64,000 bases of DNA, taken from contig NZ_AFOZ01000022.1 of assembly GCF_000217915.1 (NCBI RefSeq), positions 1 through 64,000 of the forward strand, written 5' to 3'. This stretch comes from Shewanella sp. HN-41 (lineage in GTDB: Bacteria; Pseudomonadota; Gammaproteobacteria; Enterobacterales; Shewanellaceae). Positions 8,753 through 17,258 of the stretch are shown here, one piece after another (position 1 is the first letter of the stretch; each line of letters opens with the position of its first letter). The notes under the pieces are model-generated. The model was given only the letters and a program-made list of their open reading frames with translations, was not told the DNA's origin and made no database searches. Both the position numbers and the translations under genes were made by a program.

Positions 8753-10189
8753 TTAAGCCGCTGTTGGTTCAGCCAATGCTGGCAATGAATCTTTAGAGGC
8801 TTTCACAGTACGGATCACGTTGTATGCCATGATCAGCATACCGGTCAGGAAGAAACAACCGCCAAGGAAACGTACAAAGTAGAAAGGATATGAAGCTTCA
8901 AGACTTTCAACAAAGCTATAAGTCAAAGTACCGTCAGCATTCACTGCGCGCCACATTAGACCTTGCATTACACCCGAAATCCACATAGAGACGATGTAAA
9001 GCACGGTACCAATAGTCGCTAACCAGAAATGGACGTTGACTAACTTGATGCTGTACATACGGCCATGGCCGAACAGTACTGGGATCAAGTGATACAGAGA
9101 ACCTATCGACACCATTGCAACCCAGCCTAGCGCGCCGGAGTGAACGTGACCTACAGTCCAATCTGTATAGTGAGATAAAGCGTTAACTGTCTTAATAGCC
9201 ATCATCGGGCCTTCAAAGGTAGACATACCGTAGAAAGACAGAGAAACAACCAAGAAACGCAATACAGGGTCAGTACGCAGTTTATGCCAAGCACCAGACA
9301 AGGTCATGATACCGTTGATCATACCACCCCAAGAAGGAGCGAACAGGATCAGTGACATCACCATACCTAAAGACTGAGTCCAGTCAGGCAGGGCAGTGTA
9401 ATGTAAGTGGTGAGGACCTGCCCAAATGTACAGTGCGATCAGTGCCCAGAAGTGCACAATCGACAGACGATATGAGTAAACAGGACGACCCGCTTGCTTA
9501 GGTACGAAGTAATACATCATCCCCAAGAAACCTGCGGTTAATAAGAAACCTACAGCGTTGTGACCATACCACCACTGCACAGTCGCATCGACAGCGCCGC
9601 TATACAGAGAGTATGACTTGAACAGGCTAACGGGGACTGCCATAGAGTTAACTATGTGTAGTACTGCTACGGTAATAATAAAGGCACCAAAGAACCAGTT
9701 CGCCACGTAAATATGCGAAGTCGTTCGTTTGATAATAGTACCGAAGAACACAATAGCGTAGGACACCCAAACGATAGCGATTGCGAGATCGATAGGCCAT
9801 TCTAATTCAGCGTATTCTTTACCTTGGGTGAAACCCATGGGCAGAGAGATGGCTGCTGACAGAATGATGGCTTGCCATCCCCAAAACGTAAATGCGGCTA
9901 ACTTAGGTGCAAATAGTCGGGTTTGACAGGTGCGTTGTACGACATAATAGGATGTTGCAAAGAGGGCTGATGTTCCGAACGCGAAAATCACCGCATTGGT
10001 GTGTAATGGTCGCAAGCGACTATACGTTAACCAAGGTGTTTCAAAGTTCAGTTGAGGCCAGATTAACTGAGCCGCAATTAATACACCGACTGACATACCA
10101 ACAATGCCCCACAAAACTGTGGTTAAGGCAAATTGGCGGACAATGGTGTAATTGTAATCAGCGCCTGTTGGCTGGGAATGGTTCATCAT
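8753..10189 (-). CDS. ccoN: cbb3 cytochrome oxidase catalytic subunit CcoN
   Basis: The catalytic heme-copper subunit of the high-affinity cbb3 oxidase, an integral membrane protein of about 478 residues with roughly twelve helices. Conserved His-containing segments are visible: [14 protein letters not shown] (low-spin heme), [11 protein letters not shown] and [12 protein letters not shown] (CuB region), and [11 protein letters not shown] (heme ligands). The start is placed at the ATG pair 10184-10189, preceded by GGAAG at a proper distance; an in-frame extension to 10225 would add a charged leader not expected in CcoN. First gene of ccoNOQP. The divergent promoter region holds a perfect FNR site, so microaerobic control by EtrA is likely. 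Confidence 0.96.
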   Translation of the reverse strand: MMNHSQPTGADYNYTIVRQFALTTVLWGIVGMSVGVLIAAQLIWPQLNFETPWLTYSRLRPLHTNAVIFAFGTSALFATSYYVVQRTCQTRLFAPKLAAFTFWGWQAIILSAAISLPMGFTQGKEYAELEWPIDLAIAIVWVSYAIVFFGTIIKRTTSHIYVANWFFGAFIITVAVLHIVNSMAVPVSLFKSYSLYSGAVDATVQWWYGHNAVGFLLTAGFLGMMYYFVPKQAGRPVYSYRLSIVHFWALIALYIWAGPHHLHYTALPDWTQSLGMVMSLILFAPSWGGMINGIMTLSGAWHKLRTDPVLRFLVVSLSFYGMSTFEGPMMAIKTVNALSHYTDWTVGHVHSGALGWVAMVSIGSLYHLIPVLFGHGRMYSIKLVNVHFWLATIGTVLYIVSMWISGVMQGLMWRAVNADGTLTYSFVESLEASYPFYFVRFLGGCFFLTGMLIMAYNVIRTVKASKDSLPALAEPTAA

Positions 10190-10342
10190 AATGCTTCCAC
10201 TGCTTATTACTTTTACTTTTAGCAAAGACGAGCTTTACCTGTTATAAATGACACAAAACTCGCTTCCCTATTAGGGTTGTCGAGCCATGTCAATGCGTTA
10301 CCCTGCACATTTGTGCTCAAATATGAGGTTTCGCAATGATAC

Positions 10343-10356
10343 TTGAGCTATGTCAA
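10343..10356. promoter_or_regulatory. Second, imperfect FNR-like site upstream of ccoN
   Basis: TTGAGCTATGTCAA keeps the outer TTGA/TCAA arms of an FNR site. It lies 43 bp, about four helical turns, on the ccoN side of the perfect site. It may be a secondary EtrA site; sequence match alone is weak. Confidence 0.4.
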
Positions 10357-10385
10357 AAAAGATACCAAAGAAGGGGGGTAGAAAG

Positions 10386-10399
10386 TTGATCTAGATCAA
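10386..10399. promoter_or_regulatory. Perfect FNR/EtrA palindrome in the ccoN divergent promoter region
   Basis: TTGATCTAGATCAA is a full match to TTGAT-N4-ATCAA and a perfect 14-bp palindrome. It lies between leftward ccoN and the rightward lipoprotein gene. If it acts as a class II site (centre at -41.5), the ccoN transcript would start near 10351, leaving a leader of about 160 nt. Confidence 0.85.
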
Positions 10400-10412
10400 C
10401 CTACACAATAGA

Positions 10413-10898
10413 ATGTTAACACATTGCATCACAAGGTTAATTTTTGTGCTTATTCGTCAATCCCTCCCTTTATTTATAATCGCATTAGTGCTCAATCTCA
10501 GTGCTTGCAATGAAAAGGTTGAGCAAGCCGCTGAAAAAAAAGTGCTAGATCCCTCCCTGTGTGTTTTTTCTCGGGGCGAATGTATAAAAAAAGTGGCTGG
10601 TATCGAGCTTAAATTCACGCTTTCACCTAGCCACGCACCAAGCGAAAAACCATTAACATTGAAGCTATTATCCTCATCCGCAATCAGTGATGTACAGATC
10701 CGTCTTGAGGGAAGAGATATGTTTATGGGTGTTATTCCCGTAAATATTCGTGAACTGAGTGAAAAGGCTTATGAAGGGCAAATGATTTATGGCTCTTGCA
10801 GCAGTGGATATATGGTCTGGCGAGGATTTGTCAATTTCACCCTCAATGGAGAGTCTAAGGCGGTCACATTCGATTTCCTTGCCGATAATAACGCTTAA
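10413..10898 (+). CDS. Putative lipoprotein, unknown function
   Basis: A protein of up to 161 residues that I do not recognise as a named family. It has a hydrophobic segment ending in a lipobox LSAC, so it is probably lipidated and exported, with a small beta-rich periplasmic domain containing two further cysteine-bearing stretches (SLCVFSRGECIKK and YGSCSSGY). The ATG at 10413 lies only 14 bp after the FNR palindrome. An in-frame GTG at 10446, preceded by AAGG, would give a cleaner signal peptide (LIRQSLPLFIIALVLNLSAC) and may be the real start. It is divergent from ccoN and might share the EtrA control region. Confidence 0.7.
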   Translation: MLTHCITRLIFVLIRQSLPLFIIALVLNLSACNEKVEQAAEKKVLDPSLCVFSRGECIKKVAGIELKFTLSPSHAPSEKPLTLKLLSSSAISDVQIRLEGRDMFMGVIPVNIRELSEKAYEGQMIYGSCSSGYMVWRGFVNFTLNGESKAVTFDFLADNNA

Positions 10899-10992
10899 TT
10901 TAAGGTTGATTCGATCGTTCAGATTCTAGGCTGTGAAGCGATGGATTCCACGGTGATATTAATCATCCTTCTAAAGGACATAAGATAGAGGA

Positions 10993-12572
10993 TCATTCAT
11001 CATGATCCCTCCAATTGTCTTTTACATGAACAAAGACATCAATGTTTTCAATAAAGAGTTCCAATAACTCGGGATCAAAATGTTTACCCGCGCCTTTACG
11101 CATCTCAGTTAGCACCTCTTCCAGTGGCCATGCCGATTTGTAACATCTGGCATGTGAAAGGGCATCAAACACATCTGCAATGGCCACAATCCGCGCGAAA
11201 ATGTGAATTTCATCTTGTTTTAAATTGGCAGGATAACCAGAACCATCATATTTTTCATGGTGTTGTAATGCAATGGTCGACGCAGCTTTTAAAATAGGGC
11301 GCTCGGAGTTCTCCAAAATTTGATGCCCTATGATTGGATGTTGGCGCATGACTTTCCACTCATCCTCATCGAGCTTTCCAGGTTTCAGTAATACTGCATC
11401 AGGAATAGCAATTTTACCTATGTCATGCATGGGGGATGCGCGGCGTAATAGATCGGCTTCACTTTCACTTAAACCTGCAAGTAACGCCAGTTGAGAACAA
11501 TATTCAGCCATGCGTTTAACATGATTGGCAGCTTCTTTAGAGCGACTTTCAACCACATCCCCCAAACGTAAAATCAGTTCTGATTGGGTATCCTCGACCT
11601 CTTGATTCAAGAGCAGATTCTCAAAGGCGACCCCGACATTTATCGCAAAAATATCGACAAGCTTTTTGTCTAAATCATCTATTTTATCAATACCATCCAT
11701 ATAGAGCAGGTTAATCAGCCCCCCCTTAGTCGGGAAATAACCAATAAAACAATTATCCTCATAGAGACAGCGCTTTTGAATTAATGCGCTACGCAATAGT
11801 TTATCAATATGCTCTGGGAGCACTCTGTGCGAAGGGCTGTTTGCAAATTGCCCCGTGCCCGCTAGGATCTCAATTTCTGCCGAGTCGATATGACCACTGA
11901 TCGCATCCATCGCGTTACAGGTTAAGAGTAAGGTTTCTGAGTCTAGATTAAGCAGTGTTGCGACTTGGGTAAGGAGTCCATCGGCAAACTTATGTAAGGT
12001 TCTTAACTCAAATAACCCTGATGTTGCCTCAAGAACACGTTCGAGCCCCATTCGATGGTTAAATTGAGCACGTCTTGCTTGCTCTATTTCCATAATATCG
12101 CGATAGGACCGCAGGGAAGAGTAAACACTGGTCATCAATTTGCGGGAATCAAGTTCAGATTTTGCTTTATAATCATTGATATCATAATTAACGATGACAT
12201 CTTCTTCCGGCGCTTGGCCGGGTTGACCAGTACGTAAGATAAGACGAATAGTCTTGTTGCGAAGTTCTTCACGGATCCATTTAACGAGCTCTAATCCCGC
12301 ATGATCACTTTCCATCACGACATCAATAAATGCAATTGCAACATCTTCCTCTTGACTCAATAAGGCCTTGGCTTGTTCTGCACTGTAGGCATTGATGAAG
12401 GTGAGGGCCCGTCCATCTAATCTAAAACGGGATAGGGCAAGTTTAGTGACGGTGTGAACATCGGGCTCATCATCAACAACCAGTATCTTCCAAGGGCTTC
12501 CAACCTCGGTTGTTTCATGGTTTTTTTTGACCGGAAAAAAAGAGGCTTTTTCTTTGTAAGATCAATCGACAT
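10993..12572 (-). CDS. REC-DUF3369-HD-GYP response regulator, apparent frameshift near the N-terminus
   Basis: A predicted two-component response regulator and cyclic-di-GMP phosphodiesterase. The uninterrupted frame covers 10993-12360. The N-terminal receiver domain continues upstream in that frame (KILVVDDEPDVHTVTKLALS at about 12415-12474) but has no start codon there. The natural start is the ATG at 12572 (MSIDLTKKKPLFF, preceded by GAGG), which is one frame off. Reading one extra T in the T7 run (A7 at 12535-12541 on the plus strand) joins both into a 526-residue protein. Order: receiver, DUF3369-like middle, then HD-GYP with HDIGK and HHEKYDGSGYP intact. Either a sequencing or real mutation, or a -1 frameshift on the slippery T TTT TTC. 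Confidence 0.8.
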
Positions 12573-12686
12573 CCGATACCTCAGTAAAGTAGAAATCCAG
12601 CGCACTTTATGAGTGTAGTTCAAGCCTTTTAAAGCAGTAGAAAAAATTAATAAAGAAAATGGGAGATAGGACTCACACCACTCATT

Positions 12687-12701
12687 TGATAATAATTATC
12701 A
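12687..12701. promoter_or_regulatory. Perfect Fur box (7-1-7 palindrome)
   Basis: TGATAAT-A-ATTATCA is a perfect 15-bp inverted repeat identical to the 7-1-7 Fur consensus. It lies about 40 bp before the start of the Cys-rich gene at 12741 and is oriented to control it. Regulation by Fur is inferred from the site. Confidence 0.8.
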
Positions 12702-12740
12702 TTTGTGTATGCTGTCATTTCACCATAACGAGGAGGGGAC

Positions 12741-12959
12741 ATGGCTGAACGTATTAATTTATCCATGCCGGAGCAAAAACTTGCACAATTAATCCGAGAT
12801 GGTCATTTGTGTGCTGCTGACTTTAGTTGCCTTGATAGTGTCTCGAAGAGAAAAGTCTGGCAACTCTGCTTGATCTGCTGCCAAAAGCGCCTGTTTTGTC
12901 GCCAATGTACCTATGCAGATTGCGCACAAATTAACATCCACATTGATGCCGATAAATAA
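12741..12959 (+). CDS. Fur-controlled small Cys-rich protein, unknown function
   Basis: A 72-residue, soluble-looking protein that I do not recognise. It has eight cysteines grouped as CAADFSC, CLICC, CRQC and a last C in YADC, so a bound metal or Fe-S cluster is likely. The start has a good ribosome site (GAGGAGGGG, 8 nt before the ATG). It is monocistronic, sits behind a perfect Fur box, and is followed by a lone integrase. A role in iron sensing or iron-limited metabolism is inference from the Fur box and cysteines only. Confidence 0.75.
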   Translation: MAERINLSMPEQKLAQLIRDGHLCAADFSCLDSVSKRKVWQLCLICCQKRLFCRQCTYADCAQINIHIDADK

Positions 12960-13020
12960 CGTTATCGGCATTTGCGTTTAAGTATTATCATATAAAAAAT
13001 CTTTATAATTCAAATTGTCT

Positions 13021-14319
13021 ATGCAACATCAAGCCGTTATTCCTTTATTTGATTCAGTTGAATTCATACAAGAGGGAAATTGTATCGTTAATCAGTACAT
13101 CACCCAGATTAGTCTAATGAAAGTTGTCGATGCGGGCCTAGTGATGGAACATGCAACTGATTGGTTATTCGAACAAAAACACAGTGAAAATAACTATAAA
13201 GCTTACCGTAGTGAACTCACCACATTCCTACATTGGTGCTTTGATGTAGCCTCTCTGTCACCAACAGAAGTGATGCGAAAAGACATGAGCCGCTACGTAG
13301 ATTACTGTCTTAATCCGCCAATGGAATTGATAGGCTACTTTAATGTCCCACAGTTCAAATTCGACAAATATCTTGGAGAACGGATACCAAATCCATTATG
13401 GAAACCCTTTGTAGGGAAGAAATATTTAGGACAAATTCAACCGTATAGACTGAGTGATAATGCATTAAAGACCAAAATTGCAATTTTATCTTCCTTTTAT
13501 TCCTACCTAATGGGTGAAGAATATTGTGAACGAAATCCCGCACAAGTTTGGCTAAATCACAGCCGTTTTACGCTGACACGACGGTATCAAAGCCGAATCG
13601 ATGAAGAGGAAAATAGCTTTGCATTCACAGAGCTACAGTGGTCATACATTATGACGACCGTGACAATATTAGCAGAAGCATCACCCGAGTTGCATCAGCG
13701 AAGCTTATTTTTGATATCGTTAATTTATTCATGCTATCTGCGTATTTCGGATGTCTCTGCACGTGCAGGATATTCACCCGTCATGGGTCAATTTAGGCAG
13801 AATCATCAAACCGGCATATGGAGTTTTCACATTCCGTTGAGCAAAGGGGGTAAAAAGCGCAACGTAGCCATTTCTAAAGCCTTGCTTGACGCATTAGTGA
13901 CGTATCGTCAGTATTTAGGCTTAACTGACTATCCGCACCCAAATGAAAGCCATCCGCTATTTGTCAGACACAGAGCCGCAGGCCGTGGCCGTGATGTTGG
14001 TTTACTGAACGCTAACTTAGGGATCCGACAAATTCGTGATGAAATTCAATACATTATCAAGCTTGCCGCCGATAATGCGCAAACAGATGGATTCATCCAC
14101 GATGCACAGCAAATGCGTAAGCTAACGGCACATAATATTCGTCACACCGGCATTACGCATGATATCAATATCAACCGCAGACCATTGTCACACGTACAGG
14201 CTGATGCGGGCCATGAAAGTATCGACACAACATCACAGTATTTACATACCACTCAAACGGAAAGGCACGAAAGTGCATTCAACAAGCCATTAGATCACTT
14301 GCATGGCATCAATGAATAA
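13021..14319 (+). CDS. Tyrosine recombinase / phage-type site-specific integrase
   Basis: A 432-residue recombinase. The N-terminus has a SAM-like core-binding domain (YKAYRSELTTFLHWC near residues 60-74). The catalytic domain shows R241 (YLRISD), a probable catalytic Lys in SKGGKKR, the HxxR box HNIRH (H371, R374), H398 (GHES) and nucleophile Y407 (SQYLH), so it looks active. The ATG at 13021 is chosen; a TTG two codons earlier is also open. No phage, transposon or cassette genes adjoin it, so it is either a solitary remnant or a domesticated recombinase. The spacing of the motifs suggests neither XerC/D nor an integron IntI. Confidence 0.85.
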   Translation: MQHQAVIPLFDSVEFIQEGNCIVNQYITQISLMKVVDAGLVMEHATDWLFEQKHSENNYKAYRSELTTFLHWCFDVASLSPTEVMRKDMSRYVDYCLNPPMELIGYFNVPQFKFDKYLGERIPNPLWKPFVGKKYLGQIQPYRLSDNALKTKIAILSSFYSYLMGEEYCERNPAQVWLNHSRFTLTRRYQSRIDEEENSFAFTELQWSYIMTTVTILAEASPELHQRSLFLISLIYSCYLRISDVSARAGYSPVMGQFRQNHQTGIWSFHIPLSKGGKKRNVAISKALLDALVTYRQYLGLTDYPHPNESHPLFVRHRAAGRGRDVGLLNANLGIRQIRDEIQYIIKLAADNAQTDGFIHDAQQMRKLTAHNIRHTGITHDININRRPLSHVQADAGHESIDTTSQYLHTTQTERHESAFNKPLDHLHGINE

Positions 14320-14923
14320 GCTCCAAGGAAGCATCAAACCCTCCCACACAAAACTGCGCACAATGTATATTATGTTAAATTGAATATCTTAAAGGATAGC
14401 TGGATTGATCTTGGTAATTCTTAGTGAGAACTAGGATTGCTGCTCTATTCTGATGTAGGCCTCTTGTTTTGTGCTCTATGAGAATTTTGAGTGATCATTT
14501 TTTTCTCTATATAAGCCTCACGTTTTCCAGGCCGTGCTCTGGTTCGTGTTATTCGTGAATTTACAGACAGCCTCTCATGCTAATAAACGCTAGTGATGAG
14601 CAAACTTTTATTGTTATCTAGTAAGTGCGTCACTACGTGGATGTTTCCTAAGACGACTCTTATGACCCAGCCTTTTATGAATATTCAAACCTTACTTGTA
14701 ACCAACGGTAAGAGAAACACTAGCAATCACTCAGCTAAATTAAGTGGTTAACTTGACTGAAAACGAAAGAAGTCGAATAATGGCGTCAGGTTGCAGAGAC
14801 GCCTATCCGCAGAAGATGACATCACTCTGACTCATATCTCGATGTGACACATCAAATGTATGACACAACAATTGATTAGGTTTGGCTTAGCGGAGATGCC
14901 AATAAAACTTAGGAGAATTGTTT
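14320..14923 (+). other. Gene-poor 604-bp tract after the integrase
   Basis: No open frame above about 30 codons has a convincing ribosome site here. I see no tRNA, no clear long repeat and no strong terminator. It is AT-rich and ends with the promoter and AGGAG site of the gene at 14924. It may hold an old attachment site for the integrase, but no direct repeat was found by eye. Confidence 0.5.
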
Positions 14924-15454
14924 GTGATACAACATATTACCTCAGCACCAAGTGCCTTAACCGAAATTAAAATCCTCGCTAAAAAGCAACTTAAAGCCTG
15001 CCAGGCTGGTGATACGCTTGCGCTACAAAAGTTCGCATCACTGATGGATAAACAAGGGTTTGATCAAAACAACATCCAGCTCAAGCATTGTCAATGCATA
15101 TTGGCCCGTGAGCTAGGGTTTACTGATTTTAATCACTGCCAACGTGTGTTATCGGGTCAAGCACAAATAGGTGAAGACTTAGGCGCCCTATTCCATAACA
15201 GACGCTGCGATACCCTGCTCAATCATTGGTTTAGCCGCTTTGATGAGGCACAAGCTTTTTTAAAGCAAACGCCTAATATGGTGTTACTTCCCTTTAAGAA
15301 ACAGTTCTTTGCGGTGAATGGACCTGACTATATTGAAGCACTGGGATTAACCTTAAGCGATCCAGAGTGTATTTACACCTGTTGGGTTGGCGCTGAAGAT
15401 AATGCGGCTTTTGAGCTATTTGCGCTTGCACTTATCAAATATAAGTTAATGTAA
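14924..15454 (+). CDS. Hypothetical protein with a GTG start
   Basis: A 176-residue cytoplasmic protein, not recognised as a named family. Residues 15-75 include LKHCQCILARELGFTDFNH, resembling the short helical module (ARELGF-type) found at the N-terminus of some ankyrin and glyoxalase-superfamily proteins. The remainder holds two Cys-containing stretches and no transmembrane segment. The GTG at 14924 is preferred because AGGAG lies 8 nt upstream; the in-frame TTG at 14918 is too close to it. It stands alone between the gene-poor tract and tRNA-Ser. Confidence 0.7.
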   Translation: MIQHITSAPSALTEIKILAKKQLKACQAGDTLALQKFASLMDKQGFDQNNIQLKHCQCILARELGFTDFNHCQRVLSGQAQIGEDLGALFHNRRCDTLLNHWFSRFDEAQAFLKQTPNMVLLPFKKQFFAVNGPDYIEALGLTLSDPECIYTCWVGAEDNAAFELFALALIKYKLM

Positions 15455-15569
15455 ATATTTAGAAAATCAAGAAAACAGCAATAATGATGGACTTCTACTA
15501 AGGCAATGAGTGAAAAACTGCGCTTTGGTTTTGAATTAGTCCTCTAAAAGATTCAAAAGTCTTAAATGC

Positions 15570-15602
15570 AAAAGGCCACTAAATGATATTAGCGGCCTTT
15601 TT
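15570..15602 (+). terminator. Bidirectional hairpin terminator after the gene at 14924
   Basis: AAAAGGCC pairs with GGCCTTTT, with an inner CTAA/TTAG pairing, and is flanked by A and T runs so it can act on both strands. It lies 115 bp past the stop of the upstream gene. Confidence 0.75.
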
Positions 15603-15643
15603 GACTAAACATGGAGGAGCTTTACTTAGAATCAGGTACCGTG

Positions 15644-15670
15644 GTGCAAACTGTGCAAACTGTGCAAACA
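15644..15670. repeat. Three tandem 9-bp repeats GTGCAAACT
   Basis: GTGCAAACT is repeated at 15644, 15653 and 15662, the last copy ending in A. The repeats abut the tRNA-Ser terminator. No function is evident. Confidence 0.7.
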
Positions 15671-15701
15671 AAAAAGGCCATCATTGCTGATGGCCTTTTT
15701 T
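15670..15701 (-). terminator. Terminator of tRNA-Ser
   Basis: A perfect 14-bp stem (AAAAAAGGCCATCA with TGATGGCCTTTTTT) around a TTGC loop, 9 bp beyond the tRNA 3' end. On the minus strand it ends in a T run, as expected for the tRNA transcript. Confidence 0.85.
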
Positions 15702-15709
15702 GTAAAATA

Positions 15710-15800
15710 TGGCGGAGGAGCAGGGATTTGAACCCTGGGTGGGCTATAAACCCACGCCGGTTTTCAAGACCGGTGCATTAAACCACTCTGCCACCCCTCC
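15710..15800 (-). tRNA. serT: tRNA-Ser (anticodon TGA)
   Basis: A 91-nt class II tRNA including an encoded CCA. The acceptor stem GGAGGGG pairs with CTCCTCC (one G-U), and the anticodon loop CTTGAAA gives TGA. A long variable arm (CGTGGGTTTATAGCCCAC) and the T arm GGTTCAAATCC are present. It reads UCA/UCG-type serine codons. A strong terminator follows. Confidence 0.96.
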
Positions 15801-15880
15801 GAACGAGGCGCATAATATAAGTAAGTTTGCTGGCTGTAAAGCACTAACTGATAAATATGCGTTAACTGCTCGTATTACAT

Positions 15881-17152
15881 TCAATCTGTTTGATTTTGCT
15901 TCCCATGAGTTGCAATCCCAATACGGGCGGGATCCGGTGCAGTAAAATAATGACCAAAATCACCCCACTGCTGCTGGCTTTTTAGGATGTAGCCCAATAC
16001 CACGACAATGGCACAGCCCAGTATGCCCCAACCTATCACCACTTCTCCTAAACTTGCCCATATTGCGACTAAACTTGATGCACCAAATGCAATAGTGATC
16101 TGCAAAAAGTTTTGTAAACCCGCCGCCTTAGCCGCATTTTGACTAAATTGCTGCAATGCATTATTGACGACTATTGGGTAAATGGCGCCATTTGCTGCGG
16201 CTAAAATCGAGAATGATATCAACAGCGGGAAAATACTTTGCGCTGGATAAATCAAGGTAAATCCTGTTATCGATAACACGCAAATGACAAAAATGCCCAA
16301 GAGAATATTCAATGTTTGATTTGTGCCGATGCGTTTGATCAGTAACTTGCTGGCATAACTACCGACAATAAACATGATGGTTTGAGGGATGAAACTTAAT
16401 CCGATTTCAGTCGCTTGATATCCATGCAGTTCCATCACTATCGGCCATACGGTTAAATAGGCAAAAAACGCACCTGAACAAGCGCCAAAGATCACAACAT
16501 TACCTAAATAGCGGGTGTTTTTCAGAATTTGCCCATAAGATATCAAGGGATGCGTGCTGTGTTTATGTTGCACTTTGCCTGGAACAAAATAGAGCGTCAT
16601 CAATATCAGTAAAAAAGCAATAACACACAAAGAGATAAAGATGGCGCGCCAGCCTAACGCATTGAGAATATAGGCGCCAATAATGGGGGCTAATGCCGGA
16701 GAAAGTGCAACGAGCGGCATGATATTACTAAATATACTCTGGGCCTTATCTGCATCATATTGTTCAACAACAATGGCTTGCCAGATAACGCCAGCACTGC
16801 AAGCTCCAATGGCTTGGAAGAATCGGGCGATATTAAGCATTAGGATTGAGTCGCTATTGGCGATGGATACGCTGGCGATGGCAAATACTACAAGGCCAAA
16901 AATCAACGCCCAACGTTTGCCGATTTTGTTCACTAATGGACCGTATAGCAGTTGTCCAAGGGCAAGACCCGCGAGAAAACAAGTCAGCGACATAGCCACC
17001 TGTGACTGAGTACTTTCAAATGAGCCTTCAATTGCTTTGAAAGCTGGCAAGTACATATCCGTGGCAATAAAGCCGAGCATGCTGAGCAACGCTAAATAGA
17101 ATAAAAATACAAAGAACTTCATACTTACAAAGATATTACTAGACGATTTCAT
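15881..17152 (-). CDS. punC: Bcr/CflA-family MFS transporter, probable purine nucleoside exporter PunC
   Basis: A 423-residue major facilitator protein with about twelve membrane helices, of the Bcr/CflA drug-export subfamily: ATDMYLPAF in the first helix region, GPLVNKIGKRWAL in the loop after helix 2. E. coli PunC (YdhC) opens with the same LGFLATDMYLPAF pattern. The divergent LysR gene next door closely resembles PunR (YdhB), the PunC activator, which supports this call over a generic multidrug exporter. A later in-frame Met (about 17122) could also be the start. Substrate is inferred from E. coli. Confidence 0.8.
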   Translation of the reverse strand: MKSSSNIFVSMKFFVFLFYLALLSMLGFIATDMYLPAFKAIEGSFESTQSQVAMSLTCFLAGLALGQLLYGPLVNKIGKRWALIFGLVVFAIASVSIANSDSILMLNIARFFQAIGACSAGVIWQAIVVEQYDADKAQSIFSNIMPLVALSPALAPIIGAYILNALGWRAIFISLCVIAFLLILMTLYFVPGKVQHKHSTHPLISYGQILKNTRYLGNVVIFGACSGAFFAYLTVWPIVMELHGYQATEIGLSFIPQTIMFIVGSYASKLLIKRIGTNQTLNILLGIFVICVLSITGFTLIYPAQSIFPLLISFSILAAANGAIYPIVVNNALQQFSQNAAKAAGLQNFLQITIAFGASSLVAIWASLGEVVIGWGILGCAIVVVLGYILKSQQQWGDFGHYFTAPDPARIGIATHGKQNQTD

Positions 17153-17209
17153 AAAATAAGTTTGCCAAATGAACGAAGGCCCGCAGTCTAAAGACTTGTT
17201 AATTTTATT

Positions 17210-17220
17210 GGAAACGTTTA
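17210..17220. promoter_or_regulatory. PurR-like core site between punC and punR
   Basis: GGAAACGTTTA contains the AAACGTTT core of PurR operators (consensus close to ACGCAAACGTTTGCGT); the outer arms match poorly. It lies in the punC-punR divergent region, and in E. coli purR is itself adjacent to punR/punC, so purine control is plausible. Confidence 0.35.
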
Positions 17221-17258
17221 TTTTTGACTTATGTTATCAATAATTTTCATATGAATGG

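Noticed and set aside
12417-12623. Open frame of 68 codons upstream of the response regulator
   Set aside because: Only its first part from 12572 is meaningful, as the true N-terminus of the regulator; the rest is the receiver domain read out of frame.
14662-14751. 29-codon frame opening MTQPFMNIQTLLVTNGKR in the gene-poor tract
   Set aside because: No ribosome site, no recognisable domain, and chance frames of this length are expected.
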